Assembly (NCBI GenBank): GCA_038146865.1
Contig: JAYQSL010000004.1
Location: forward strand, 1-64,000
Length of the DNA: 64,000 nucleotides
Origin: GCA-2709075 sp038146865
GTDB taxonomy: Bacteria; Pseudomonadota; Alphaproteobacteria; MPNO01; UBA2964
Direction: 5' to 3'
Of this stretch, positions 24,204 through 33,284 are shown one piece after another (the first letter of the stretch is position 1; the number at the start of each line of letters is the position of its first letter). The notes under the pieces are model-generated. The model had not been told where the DNA came from, searched no databases, and saw only the letters and a list, made by a program, of their open reading frames with translations. Made by a program: the position numbers and the translations under genes.

Positions 24204-24452
24204 ATGGCACATATCAAACCAATTGTAGTTAGCAAAATGAGCGAGCTGTCAGAAAACAATATGTACATCTCGGTTTATTGCGAGTCCTGCGAACTCTGGA
24301 GGGATATCGATCCGGAAGTGTGGCTGGACGAAGGTTTGCCAGATGTCGATTACGTGCAGGCTGTATTCAAGTGTTCGGAATGCGGTACTAAAGGCCAAAA
24401 GCAAATACGATCTCTTGATGCGGAGAAAGAAAGCCTGTTTATGCCTCACTGA
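24204..24452 (+). CDS. Small zinc-ribbon protein, full length
   Basis: 82 residues. Two Cys pairs, YCESCELW and FKCSECGTKG, are spaced as in a zinc ribbon; between them lies DIDPEVWLDEGLPDVDYVQA. The conserved tail QKQIRSLDAEKESLFMPH is the part that recurs as 3' remnants at the three island junctions. Cytoplasmic, no signal. The function is unknown; nucleic-acid binding or a role as a small adaptor would fit a lone zinc ribbon. This copy is the only complete one in the window. Confidence 0.7.
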   Translation: MAHIKPIVVSKMSELSENNMYISVYCESCELWRDIDPEVWLDEGLPDVDYVQAVFKCSECGTKGQKQIRSLDAEKESLFMPH

Positions 24453-24556
24453 GTTACGTTGCGTTGTCGCATTTAATCCTATTGGAAGACTACCGAGTCT
24501 CTACATTCATTGCTAATAAGCCCGTTCTTTAGTTTCAAAAGCGTATTTTTCTCAAA

Positions 24557-25327
24557 ATGGATCCTAGTTTTTTAGGCGTCCCAGACGTCTCAGCTCAGTT
24601 GTTTGGCCTTCTATCATTGGCCACAGTCTTCACCACACTTTTAGGAATTCTAACCGGTTCTGCGGGCGGCTTAGCATTGCTGGCAGTTATGGCAATGTTT
24701 TTTCCACCGGTTGTACTCGTGCCGATACATACTTTTGTACAGCTGGGGGTAGGGTGTAGCCGAACGCTTCTTATGTGGCGACATGTTATGAAGGGGACCT
24801 TGTTTCCCTTTCTAATCGGCGCAGTCATTGGGGCTCTGCTTGGTGCCCAGTTTTTTATAAATCTTCCGACAGCGCTTCTTCAGGGTCTAATAGGCATAAT
24901 GATTATTATCTTGACCTGGTTACCTAATTTCACAGTGGTGGGATCTATTGGTTGGCGGTTCTTGGGAGTAGGATTTGGTGCGACGTTTATCGGAATGTTT
25001 GTAAGCGCAACCGGCACCATTGTGAGTACCTTTTTGGCGGGCAGTTCGAGAAACCGACAAAATCATGCCTCTACTCTTGGTGCTCTTATGGCATTATGCC
25101 ATTTGGTGAAACTTATAGCATTTGGCGTCCTGGGCGTTAGCCTTAGTCAATATTTACCATTGATATTGGCGATGATTTGCTGTGCCTTTTTGGGAAATTA
25201 TATTGGGCGTTACTTTCTGAATAAAATGCCTGAACACTGGTTCAGAATAATTTTCAAACTATTTATGACCGCTTTAGCGATAAGGCTTTTATACGTTGCA
25301 GGTTCAGAATATTTACCCTGGGTGTGA
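24557..25327 (+). CDS. TauE/SafE-family membrane exporter
   Basis: 256 residues with about eight transmembrane helices. The start region LLGILTGSAGGLALLAVMAM and the second-half counterpart FGATFIGMFVSATGTIVSTF are the two related repeats of the TauE/SafE family, which exports sulfite, sulfoacetate or related anions. No sulfur-metabolism gene is adjacent, so the substrate is open. A decayed copy of its last 20 codons lies about 650 bases downstream, evidence of a past duplication. Confidence 0.85.
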   Translation: MDPSFLGVPDVSAQLFGLLSLATVFTTLLGILTGSAGGLALLAVMAMFFPPVVLVPIHTFVQLGVGCSRTLLMWRHVMKGTLFPFLIGAVIGALLGAQFFINLPTALLQGLIGIMIIILTWLPNFTVVGSIGWRFLGVGFGATFIGMFVSATGTIVSTFLAGSSRNRQNHASTLGALMALCHLVKLIAFGVLGVSLSQYLPLILAMICCAFLGNYIGRYFLNKMPEHWFRIIFKLFMTALAIRLLYVAGSEYLPWV

Positions 25328-25368
25328 TATAGTAAGTTTTTCTTTCGGGGAAGTTTAGCTTAGAAATG

Positions 25369-25746
25369 CTATGGCTCCCCGTGCATAAAAGATCTGGCGT
25401 CCTTTGCGGTGATTCCAGGACCCTTTATTAACATTAAAACCAAGCGCTGATCATTTACGGTTTCTACGCCGTGAGTGACACCAGATGGCGTAAAAATTAC
25501 ACTCCCAGCTTGAACCGGAATTGATTCATGTTCCTCAAAAATAATGGTGCCTTCGCCTTCGACCACAAAGAATATTTCATCTTGAACCGGATGTTTATGC
25601 AAACTTGCCTTTTGACCTGGTTCAAAGCAGACAAAATCGCATACGATCCCTCTGGATTGGGTTAAGGATTTTCTTACAAAACTCTCTTCGGAAAATTCAA
25701 TAAGATCTTTTATTTGGTGGTGCTCAACTCTATTGGTCAATCCCAT
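25369..25746 (-). CDS. Single-domain cupin
   Basis: 125 residues starting at MGLTNRVEH, where AGGAG precedes the ATG; a longer reading upstream is hydrophobic and lacks a ribosome site. The cupin motif is clear: CFEPGQKASLHKHPVQDEIFFVVEGEG (first motif, His, His, Glu ligands) and AGSVIFTPSGVTHGVE (second motif, His). It probably binds one metal ion. Small cupins act in sugar or aromatic metabolism or as ligand sensors; context does not decide. Confidence 0.85.
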   Translation of the reverse strand: MGLTNRVEHHQIKDLIEFSEESFVRKSLTQSRGIVCDFVCFEPGQKASLHKHPVQDEIFFVVEGEGTIIFEEHESIPVQAGSVIFTPSGVTHGVETVNDQRLVLMLIKGPGITAKDARSFMHGEP

Positions 25747-25822
25747 TTGCTTTGTTCTCCTGTTATTTATGAGGTTTTCAGGGACGTCTTTTTGATCGCT
25801 CAACAAAACTAAAAGGAATAGA

Positions 25823-25990
25823 TTAGAAGACCTCAATGGTCCAGGAAAAGTCTTTCATCAGCAGGTCGGACATTTCTGCCGCGTACTCGTCTACGTAAGG
25901 GATCGCAATGGAGTTTACCCTGTTCATGAACGCTCTCGTGATAAGACTCTTATACGTTGCTGGGTCAGAAAATTTAACGGGGGTATGATA
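25823..25990. pseudogene. Two abutting gene-end remnants
   Basis: On the minus strand 25823-25923 reads NSIAIPYVDEYAAEMSDLLM and ends KDFSWTIEVF plus stop, a plausible protein C-terminus of unknown family. On the plus strand 25922-25990 reads FMNALVIRLLYVAGSENLTG then V and stop, matching the end of the TauE/SafE gene (FMTALAIRLLYVAGSEYLPW) at roughly 75% base identity. Two gene ends meeting head to tail without bodies mark a deletion or rearrangement point. Confidence 0.55.
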
Positions 25991-26057
25991 AAAGCGTCTA
26001 TTGAGGTGCAGTATGTTTTTTAAGCGGTTCTCATTTTGCGGTAACGCAATTAGTTGC

Positions 26058-26348
26058 CTATTGATTCAAATTTTCTGAAAGTTGGCGGAGTTGTCGCCAT
26101 GGGTATATGGCTTTGTCATAACCATCTGAAAAAAACAGGTTCACGGCGTAGTTACCGATCGCCTTCACATCGATGATCCTTATATCGTTGGGAATATCTG
26201 GATTTGCATCCAGTTTTAGTCTTACTTCATCTGCTGATCGCGCGGCAGCGCGAAGTTTTTGAGCGGGCAGAGATCGGGCGTGATCGCCTTCCCACTCTAA
26301 AATAAGCGACTCTCGATTTTTGGATAAGGTGATAGATTTTGGAATCAT
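26058..26348 (-). CDS. DUF971 / GBBH-like N-terminal domain protein
   Basis: 96 residues: SLILEWEGDHARSLPAQKLR and IRIIDVKAIGNYAVNLFFSD, then GYDKAIYPWRQLRQL, the standard pattern of DUF971, related to the N-domain of gamma-butyrobetaine hydroxylase. In proteobacteria it often accompanies iron-sulfur carrier or Mrp genes; here it stands alone. Cytoplasmic. Length is typical. Usual HGSTRxSPSAEV segment is changed to LPAQKLRAAARSADEV, still recognisable. Confidence 0.85.
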   Translation of the reverse strand: MIPKSITLSKNRESLILEWEGDHARSLPAQKLRAAARSADEVRLKLDANPDIPNDIRIIDVKAIGNYAVNLFFSDGYDKAIYPWRQLRQLSENLNQ

Positions 26349-26472
26349 TGATTTCGCTTTCTAGTTTTTAATTTACTGAATACGCAGGTGAGGAAAGTCG
26401 ATGAAGCAACTAATTGCCTTGAACCAACCAAAATAGTATCCGAAGGAATTATTTTTACGTTGGGGGTTCGCT

Positions 26473-27606
26473 ATGGATAATTACAAAACACAATGGTCTT
26501 TGTTTTTGATCGTCTTGGTGGGATTTTTTAGTATTGAAACGGCGGTGGCGAATCACGGTCCTGATAAGTTTTGGGAACGGATGTCCATCTACTCTGAGAT
26601 TGATATAACTGGAGAGCTGGGCCCTTTTTCTGTGAATGTTAAATCCTTTGGTAGTAGGCCGAATTTAGAGCTAACCAAAATATCCTCTAATGACCGCTAT
26701 GATCAGTACTTCAAAGATGAATACAATATTGCGGCTTTGGTCACAAAGAGCGGCAAAATAATTTATGAACGTTACAATGCTCAAAAAAACATTGATCAAA
26801 ATAGTCAGCTTTTTGGTGCCTCGTTTGCCAAAACGGCGACCTCTAGTGTGATTGGGGGATTGTTTTGTGAAGGGAAAATAAAAGATTTGGACGCCCCTGC
26901 CTCTGATTATTCCGAGTTTCTCGCTGCCACAGAATTTGCAGATATTACCATTCGAAACCTCCTTCAAATGAACAGCGGAGTGAGTGCGGGGAGGTCTGTT
27001 GACGAGAAAAGAATTACGAGACAGGCAAGAGGAATTCTACGTTTTGAGGGGAAGGGTGATGTAAGAAAAGCACTAAAAAGGTTTTCAGATAAAGAAACAG
27101 AACAAGGGGAGCGTTTTGAGTATCATGCAGCAGATACACTTGCGCTCGCGGTTCTTGCTGAGGATATCACGGGTGAAAACCTCTCAAAAACGTTTTATGA
27201 TAGACATTTTGTTAAATTTTCGCCCAACGGGCACATGCACTGGTTGATTGATCAGAAGGGGACACCTGCTGCATTTGCAGACCTTGTGATGTCAGCGCGG
27301 GACTGGTCTGCTTTCGGAAATTATTTAATGGGGCATCTCAGGGCCGGATCTTGTCTTGGCAAGTTTTTTCAAAATGGGGTCGACAATGCGGTTTCAACTC
27401 CCCGAGACGGCGTTGGATACGGGTTCCAGTCTTGGGTCTATATGATTGAAAATAAGCCAACCTTGGTCATGCGGGGGCATGGCGGCCAATTTAATGTAAT
27501 CTTACCGGAAAAAAATACGGTCGTTACTATTATTTCCATCGATGAAAACTATAGCTTTGGAAATCTTTTCAACAAAATAACAGAGCTGGTGGAGAAAATT
27601 CTATAG
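26473..27606 (+). CDS. Exported serine hydrolase, beta-lactamase/esterase family
   Basis: 377 residues with a signal peptide (cleaved near AVANH). The class C beta-lactamase fold is seen from FGASFAKTATSSVIGGLF, with Ser-x-x-Lys as nucleophile motif, through the second motif in FEYHAADTLALAVLAED (Tyr, with His-Ala instead of the usual x-Asn), to MRGHGGQFN near the C-terminus in place of the KTG box. Likely an esterase or peptidase in the periplasm, not a resistance enzyme. The stop overlaps the GTG of the lectin-like gene, so they are coupled. Confidence 0.85.
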   Translation: MDNYKTQWSLFLIVLVGFFSIETAVANHGPDKFWERMSIYSEIDITGELGPFSVNVKSFGSRPNLELTKISSNDRYDQYFKDEYNIAALVTKSGKIIYERYNAQKNIDQNSQLFGASFAKTATSSVIGGLFCEGKIKDLDAPASDYSEFLAATEFADITIRNLLQMNSGVSAGRSVDEKRITRQARGILRFEGKGDVRKALKRFSDKETEQGERFEYHAADTLALAVLAEDITGENLSKTFYDRHFVKFSPNGHMHWLIDQKGTPAAFADLVMSARDWSAFGNYLMGHLRAGSCLGKFFQNGVDNAVSTPRDGVGYGFQSWVYMIENKPTLVMRGHGGQFNVILPEKNTVVTIISIDENYSFGNLFNKITELVEKIL

Positions 27607-28217
27607 TGTTTCAAAATCTGTTTTGTAGGAAAAAGCTTCAGCCATCGAAGTATTTGAAGGCTTTTGGTCTTAGTAGGTTTTCTATACTGGGAGTGGCTGT
27701 TTCTTTTTCTTTTTTATTCTCCATGACTTTTTCGCAACCTGTCATTGCTGATTTCCAATTCATACGTTTGATTGCCCCGCTGGATGAGCCTCGTGGGCTT
27801 TGTTTGGATATTCCAGGTCATAGGGATCGGGTTAGATTGGACAGGGCTCTCAGTTTACACTCGTGCAAAAGAGGGATCTGGAATAATGACGAAAAATTTG
27901 ATCTGGGAGCATTTAAGTCGGGCAAATTGAAAATGCCTTTTTACGGTCTTTGTGTCAGGCCAAAAATGGGGCAGGTCCCAGATAAGGTTGTTCTGGGTAG
28001 TTGTGACAATGAAGCCGCATCATGGATTTTCGATAACGCTCATCTGAAGCCAAGGTCAAAACCACATTTGTGTTTGACCGCGGGGTCTGGCCCCTCTCGT
28101 TTAACGCCCGGTGGACGGCGTCTTCCTTCACGCCATGTTGCGAGGGAAGTCTTTTTGCAGGTATGTGATAACCAGCTTGAAGATCGACAAAGTTGGACCA
28201 TGGAAGCTGCTGAATAA
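27606..28217 (+). CDS. Exported ricin-B-type lectin domain protein
   Basis: 203 residues from a GTG that overlaps the hydrolase stop. A basic N-terminus and hydrophobic segment (LGVAVSFSFLFSMTFSQPVI) export it. The body has beta-trefoil-like repeats: PRGLCLDIPG, LSLHSCKRGIW, GLCVRPKMGQVPDKVVLGSC, PHLCLTAGSG and VFLQVCDN, with the regular Cys pairing and Q/N-W ends of ricin-B lectins. A carbohydrate-binding role beside a periplasmic hydrolase suggests the two act on a glycan or surface polymer. Confidence 0.7.
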   Translation: MFQNLFCRKKLQPSKYLKAFGLSRFSILGVAVSFSFLFSMTFSQPVIADFQFIRLIAPLDEPRGLCLDIPGHRDRVRLDRALSLHSCKRGIWNNDEKFDLGAFKSGKLKMPFYGLCVRPKMGQVPDKVVLGSCDNEAASWIFDNAHLKPRSKPHLCLTAGSGPSRLTPGGRRLPSRHVAREVFLQVCDNQLEDRQSWTMEAAE

Positions 28218-28231
28218 GGAGTTAAGATTTT

Positions 28232-28978
28232 ATGCCGCAAAGAGAGTTAGATGGGCTCGGTGCAATTGTTACGGGAAGCACCGGTAATTTGGGTAGCGCT
28301 ACGGCAAAAACGCTAGCACAGGCCGGCGCTAAGGTTCTGATAAATGGCCGAACGTCTGAAGAAAAAGCAGCAGAAATTGTCAAAGAAATAGAAAATGCAG
28401 GAGGAACAGCGCTCTCACTTATGGCCGATGTTACGGATGAAATTTCAGTGAAAAGGATGATTGAGACGGCGGTCGCCGAGTTTGGACGCCTTGATATTCT
28501 TGTGAATAATGTTGGACCTGCGAATAAAGGACCCGTCACAGAAATTTCTTATGCAGACTGGCGTAATATTATGGCGCAGAAGCTGGACTCAGCATTTTTA
28601 ACGATTAAGCATGCTGTGCCTTATTTAGCTCAGGGCGGGAGAGGAGCGATTATAAATGTTGGAGCCTCATCCGCTCACACGGGAAACCCGCAACGGAGCG
28701 TAGACGTAGCGGCTAAGATGGGTCTGGCGGGGTTAACAGGATCTCTCGCGGTTGAATTAGCGCCTCAGAATATTACCGTGAATTGTGTTGCTCCTGGCAG
28801 GTTTCACAAGCCAGGCACGGAGGTATCAGAGCATTTTGCCAATGGTATCCCAGCTGGTAGGGAAGGGGATCCGGTTGAATTTGCAGAGACAATAAGGTTC
28901 TTGGTCGGTCCACACTCTCGATACACATCAGGACAGACCTTGCACGTTAATGGAGCTTGGTACGTCTCAATTAATTGA
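28232..28978 (+). CDS. Short-chain dehydrogenase/reductase, catalytic Tyr replaced
   Basis: 248 residues. TGSTGNLGSATAKTLAQAGA is the Rossmann nucleotide site and NNVGPANKGP the NAG-type motif. The Ser is present (GASSAHTG) and the Lys too (AAKMGLAG), but the Tyr four residues before it is Asp (SVDVAAK). The family is otherwise normal through NITVNCVAPGRF and the C-terminal SGQTLHVNGAW. Such changes usually abolish or alter the standard oxidoreductase chemistry. It lies upstream of the ring-hydroxylating dioxygenase genes and may belong to the same pathway, possibly dehydrogenating the diol product, though the substitution argues caution. Confidence 0.8.
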   Translation: MPQRELDGLGAIVTGSTGNLGSATAKTLAQAGAKVLINGRTSEEKAAEIVKEIENAGGTALSLMADVTDEISVKRMIETAVAEFGRLDILVNNVGPANKGPVTEISYADWRNIMAQKLDSAFLTIKHAVPYLAQGGRGAIINVGASSAHTGNPQRSVDVAAKMGLAGLTGSLAVELAPQNITVNCVAPGRFHKPGTEVSEHFANGIPAGREGDPVEFAETIRFLVGPHSRYTSGQTLHVNGAWYVSIN

Positions 28979-29094
28979 TTAGCCTATTGGATAGTCTGCA
29001 AAGCGTGCTTGTTCACGCGTTCTGATTGGGGCTCTGTATCATATCGTGCTAGAGTTTATCTGGAGAATATAGATTTGTTTCTACGGGATTTAAA

Positions 29095-30406
29095 ATGGAC
29101 TCATACGACCAAGTATCTCTCAGTTCCTTGATCAAACCAGATCGAGTTCATAAGGACTACTATATCGATCCAGAAATCTTCAAACTAGAAATTGATCGTA
29201 TTTTTTCCAAATCCTGGTTGCTGGTCGGTCATGAGAGCCAAGTGCCTAACCCCGGAGATTTTGTAACTTTAACGCTTTTAGACTCAACCTATGATCATGA
29301 GTCGCCATAGAGATGGCAGCCTCCATGTGATGTTCAATCGGTGCTCTCACAGAGGGGCGAGAGTTTGCACGAAACCATCTGGTAACGCGCTGAGATTTGA
29401 GTGTCCCTATCATGGGTGGGCTTTTCATACGAATGGGGACCATGCTGGAGTTCCCTACCCAGAACGTTACGCGGATGGGTTTCTCGAAGATGGTGACTTT
29501 GATTTAGCCCGGCCACCAAAACAAGAAATATATCGAGGTTTTGTTTTCGTCGCATTGGATAGTGAGGTCTGTGATTTAGATACCTTTCTCGGACCAATGC
29601 GATATCACATCGATAATATGGTTGATAGGTCACCGGCAGGGGAGCTGGAGGCGCCAGCTGGGATGTTTCGGTATCGATTTGCGGCAAATTGGAAAATCCA
29701 GTTAGAAAATCTGAATGATCTATATCATCCAATGTTTACCCATGCCTCTACTACAGCGGAGGATGGTACTCAGTTCCGAAGGCAAGGTGCAGAAGGTGAT
29801 GAGGCCGGAAAGGTTAAGCTTTTAGAAAAACATAGCTCACTCAATATGCAATGGGAGGAGCAGGTTATTGCTGGGCACCCTCATGGGCATACTTATATGC
29901 AGCGATTTCCTATGGATAGAGAAAATCAGGGCCCGGTGTATGAACGTTATAAATCATCAATGGTTGAAGCGTACGGAGCAGAGGCTGAAGCCAAAATGAA
30001 GGTGCACCACCACAATAGCATTTTCTTTCCGCATTGGTCGATTCAGTACATGACTCAGCATATTCGCATTATGAATCCGATCTCAGTGGACTGTACGGAA
30101 AACATCATCATTCCCCTTAAGCTCAAGGGGGCACCAGAGGAGATGTGGAAGTCGGCCCTAAGATCAAACAATAATAGCCATTCGCCTGCTGGGATGGTCA
30201 TGGCTGATGACATGGATGCCTGGGTTAGGTGTCAAGAAGGCATGCAAGCAAATGGTCATGATTGGATTGTCTTTGCTCGGTCGGTCGGCGAAGAGTCAAT
30301 TGATAACGAGGGTTCGTTTCAAGGGCTTGGAACCTCGGAGGCGAATGCAAGACACCAGCACAGAGCTTGGTTGCACTATATGTGCGGAATGGATCAAGGT
30401 GTTTAA
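29095..30406 (+). CDS. Rieske aromatic-ring-hydroxylating dioxygenase, large subunit (one frameshift)
   Basis: About 437 codons when the two frames are joined near 29290. The first (72 codons) is the N-terminal domain ending FVTLTLLDSTYD; the second opens MSRHRDGSLHVMFNRCSHRG, with the Rieske ligands C-x-H and CPYHGW. The catalytic domain follows with NLNDLYHPMFTH, holding the facial-triad His residues. One extra base separates the frames. The beta subunit begins six bases after the stop. Such enzymes add O2 to aromatic rings using electrons from a ferredoxin or reductase, neither of which is nearby. Confidence 0.8.
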
Positions 30407-30411
30407 CCGAC

Positions 30412-30885
30412 ATGATCAAGGAAATAGAGGCCTTTATATATCGTGAGGCCCGTCTTTTAGACGAAAGGCGGTTCGAGGAGTGGATCGAGTTATTCGCGCC
30501 CGACGGATATTACTGGGTGCCGGGCGCGCCTGATCAAGACGACCCTTATGAGTCGGTCTCAATCTTTTTTGATGATTTACCGCTTTTAAAAACCAGAATA
30601 CAGCGGATTAGGCATCCTAAAATTCACTCACAAGAGCCACCAAGCCGAACATGTCATCTCGTCTCCAACATTGAACTTGGGGCAAAGGATAATGCCAATG
30701 ATCAAATATCGGTATTTTCGGCACAGATTATGACAGAATTTAGATTGGACAAGGAGAGGTCTTACAGCGGAAGGGTGAAGCACCTGTTGCGTTCAACCGA
30801 AGAAGGGAATTTCGAGATTTTGCGGAAGCGGGTTGATCTAATCAACTGTGATGGCCTTTTTGAGACGCTAACGATACCTTTTTAA
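30412..30885 (+). CDS. Aromatic-ring-hydroxylating dioxygenase, small subunit
   Basis: 157 residues starting at MIKEIEAFIYREARLLDERR, chosen because it follows the large subunit stop directly; a TTG further upstream would overlap that gene. The FEEWIELFAPDGYYWVPGAP segment and the NTF2-like cone fold to the end (RVDLINCDGLFETLTIPF) are typical. The subunit has a structural role in the alpha3-beta3 enzyme. A normal length and clean frame next to the frameshifted large subunit support a working operon. Confidence 0.85.
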   Translation: MIKEIEAFIYREARLLDERRFEEWIELFAPDGYYWVPGAPDQDDPYESVSIFFDDLPLLKTRIQRIRHPKIHSQEPPSRTCHLVSNIELGAKDNANDQISVFSAQIMTEFRLDKERSYSGRVKHLLRSTEEGNFEILRKRVDLINCDGLFETLTIPF

Positions 30886-31075
30886 CGTTTTCTGCAGGCT
30901 CTTTTATAAGGTCTTTTTGTTTTTTCAGTGGCAAGCGAAAGAATTATTTTACGTTTAGTTTCTAGATATTTTATTTTTAAAGACTTTTTTCTTCACAGAA
31001 CTTTGCTTCGCTTTGCGTTTTACTGTTATGGTTATATTTCAATAGACAAAAAATAATAAAAACAATTAATTATAA

Positions 31076-31103
31076 TATTTTAATAAATTAATTTATTAAA
31101 ATA
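31076..31103. promoter_or_regulatory. Perfect 28-base palindrome before the MFS gene
   Basis: TATTTTAATAAATT and its exact reverse complement AATTTATTAAAATA meet without a gap, 23 bases before the MFS start codon. It lies at the end of an AT-rich stretch (about 31020-31110). The position fits an operator between promoter and start; no regulator is adjacent. A melting element within a promoter is the alternative. Confidence 0.5.
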
Positions 31104-31125
31104 GTTATGGCAAAATCGCGAATAA

Positions 31126-32343
31126 ATGAAAGAAAATTTACAATCTAGCGGAGTCCCAGAGGTGTCTTGGCGGGTCCAGGCACCTGTCTATGGGTGCGGA
31201 ATGTTTAGCCATAGCCTCAATAATATGGCGACGGTTATTTTGCCTCTGTGGGTTATCTCTCTAGGAGCAACCCCACTTGAAGCAGGAATTGCATTGGGTT
31301 GTCGCTATCTTTTGCTGACGTTTTTTTCAATTCATTCAGGCGCGATGATGGATAGGATAGGCACGCGCCGAGTTATCATCTTGTTTGGTTGTGCTGCTAT
31401 AATTCTTAATAGCGCCTATCCGTTTTTTCCAAGCTTGGCAGCCGTTATCGTAATTCAACTTTTTGCAGGTTGGGCCGGGTCAATGGGGTGGTTGGGGAGC
31501 CAAACCATGATTGGACAGTTCATGGGAGGAAGCCCGGTTTATGCTGGACGGTTAAGTGCCTCACTCCGGGTGGCTGCAATTGTTGGTCCTCCATCAATTG
31601 GAGCGATATGGGACCACTTTGGAGCGTTTTTTGCCTTTTCTTTTTTAGCGTGTTGGGCATGCTTGCCAGTAATTTCGGCAATGATGTTACCTACCACTTC
31701 AAGGGGTAGAGCGAGTTCCTCGCCAAAACTGCGCCAGCTAGTGCCTAATTGGAGAGATTATAAAGAAGCTTTGAGCCTTATAGCCGTTCCTGCCATCGTC
31801 TTAGTTCTGACGATAACGGTTATGCGATATGCCGGGATATCAGTACAGCACAGCTTTTATGTCGTTTGGTTAAATGAAATTGGATTAACGGGAACTAAAA
31901 TTGGTTTTTTACTTACTATATGGGCGATTGCTGGTGGTTTTTCGGCCCTATGTGTCGGGACTTTATTGCGCGTGATCTCAGATCGCTGGTTAGCTCTTTT
32001 AATGGTAGCAACACAAATAACGCTTCTCTCTATTACACCGCTTCTTCCAAATTACACCGCACTACTCGTTGCTATGGCGTTTTATGGAGCGTCCATGGGT
32101 ATCAGTCAGCCAGTTTTAATAGGCTTGATGGCAAGAGCAACACCTTCTGAGCATCAGGGAAAGAGCGCCGGGCTGAGGGCCACTGCAAACCAGTGTTCCG
32201 GTGTTTTTCTTCCCATTACAATGGGGGCTATAGCAGAGTGGCTTGGGCTTGAGTCAGCTTTTTACATTGTTGGCATTTCGTTGCTATTAGTAATACTTGG
32301 AATAGCTATAACCATTCAAAAGACTGGGATCGGTTCAAAATAG
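31126..32343 (+). CDS. MFS transporter
   Basis: 405 residues with about twelve transmembrane helices. Between helices 2 and 3 is the MFS signature GAMMDRIGTRRVII, repeated less strictly in the second half (LLRVISDRWLALL). It follows the dioxygenase genes on the same strand after 240 bases, so it may import the aromatic substrate or export a product; an AT-rich palindrome suggests separate control. Family within MFS not decided. Confidence 0.85.
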   Translation: MKENLQSSGVPEVSWRVQAPVYGCGMFSHSLNNMATVILPLWVISLGATPLEAGIALGCRYLLLTFFSIHSGAMMDRIGTRRVIILFGCAAIILNSAYPFFPSLAAVIVIQLFAGWAGSMGWLGSQTMIGQFMGGSPVYAGRLSASLRVAAIVGPPSIGAIWDHFGAFFAFSFLACWACLPVISAMMLPTTSRGRASSSPKLRQLVPNWRDYKEALSLIAVPAIVLVLTITVMRYAGISVQHSFYVVWLNEIGLTGTKIGFLLTIWAIAGGFSALCVGTLLRVISDRWLALLMVATQITLLSITPLLPNYTALLVAMAFYGASMGISQPVLIGLMARATPSEHQGKSAGLRATANQCSGVFLPITMGAIAEWLGLESAFYIVGISLLLVILGIAITIQKTGIGSK

Positions 32344-32384
32344 TCCTATATTTTCTGGATCATGCTTGCTGTTTCGGGTTTTTT

Positions 32385-33167
32385 TTATCGATAACCGCCG
32401 CGGATCGAGAGACCTGCGTCTATAGTCATAATAGAGCCGGAGCTGTAGCCAGATTGCTCTGATGCAAGAAAGCAGACTGCTGCGGCTATTTCTTCTGGAG
32501 AACCCGCTCGGCCAAAGGGTAAATGAGAAAATAATTCTCCATCCGAATTATTAGGCAAATCTCCTCTATCAAGTTTGTGCTGCATAAGCATTTTCATACG
32601 GTCTGTTGCAATGGGACCTGGGTTAATCCCAAGAACCCGAATCCCATCCTTTGGACTAACGCTTCCCAATGATTGAGAAAACGCAGCTAGGGAAGCATTT
32701 GCAGCGACGCCGCAGATGTAGGATGGGTCTTTCGTTTCACCTGCATTTCCAATAATATTTACTATTGTACCCGAGTTCCGGACCTTCATTTTTGTGTAAA
32801 AACTCCGGCACATATTAATGTAGCCAAATACTTTTAAATCCCATGCACTTCGCCATTGTTCCTCGTTAATTTCTTCCAAAGAGCCTCCCGGAATAGCACC
32901 TGCATTGTTAACCAGGATGTCTATCTCGGGATGTGACTTAGCAAGTTGTTCGGAGGTTCCGCTGACTGAGAGATCAAGGGCTTCTATACAGATCTTGGTG
33001 GAAGAAGTTTCCCCAATAGTAGATTTCACGTTCAACAAATCTCTTTCTGTTCTTGAAACTAAAATTAAATCGCACCCCTCACTCGCTAGGGCTTTCGCGG
33101 TAGCTTTTCCGATACCTTTTGAAGCTCCGGTTATAAGCGCTTTCTTTCCCGAAAGTTTTAAGTCCAT
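32385..33167 (-). CDS. Short-chain dehydrogenase/reductase, atypical active site
   Basis: 260 residues. TGASKGIGKATAKALASEGC is the cofactor site with NNAGAIPGG. The active-site stretch reads NIIGNAGETKDPSYICGVAA, where Tyr is present but the Lys four positions on is replaced by Val and an Asn follows (AANASLAAF). From memory, a subgroup of proteobacterial SDRs shows this YxxGxAxNA pattern, so it is a family trait and not decay. C-terminal GYSSGSIMTIDAGLSIRGGY is normal. Convergent with the MFS gene. Confidence 0.8.
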   Translation of the reverse strand: MDLKLSGKKALITGASKGIGKATAKALASEGCDLILVSRTERDLLNVKSTIGETSSTKICIEALDLSVSGTSEQLAKSHPEIDILVNNAGAIPGGSLEEINEEQWRSAWDLKVFGYINMCRSFYTKMKVRNSGTIVNIIGNAGETKDPSYICGVAANASLAAFSQSLGSVSPKDGIRVLGINPGPIATDRMKMLMQHKLDRGDLPNNSDGELFSHLPFGRAGSPEEIAAAVCFLASEQSGYSSGSIMTIDAGLSIRGGYR

Positions 33168-33284
33168 CTTTGCTTCCTTTTTATAAGAAAAATTTTAGAT
33201 AACAGGGCCATTTGAGCATTTGACTTGTTAGATAACGAGGTTGCTCGGTGAGATTTTGCGAACCTTTATCTCGGAATAAAGTCT

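Noticed and set aside
26473..27606. Beta-lactam resistance enzyme
   Set aside because: The second and third motifs differ from class C beta-lactamases and the neighbour is a lectin-like protein; an esterase or peptidase is more likely.
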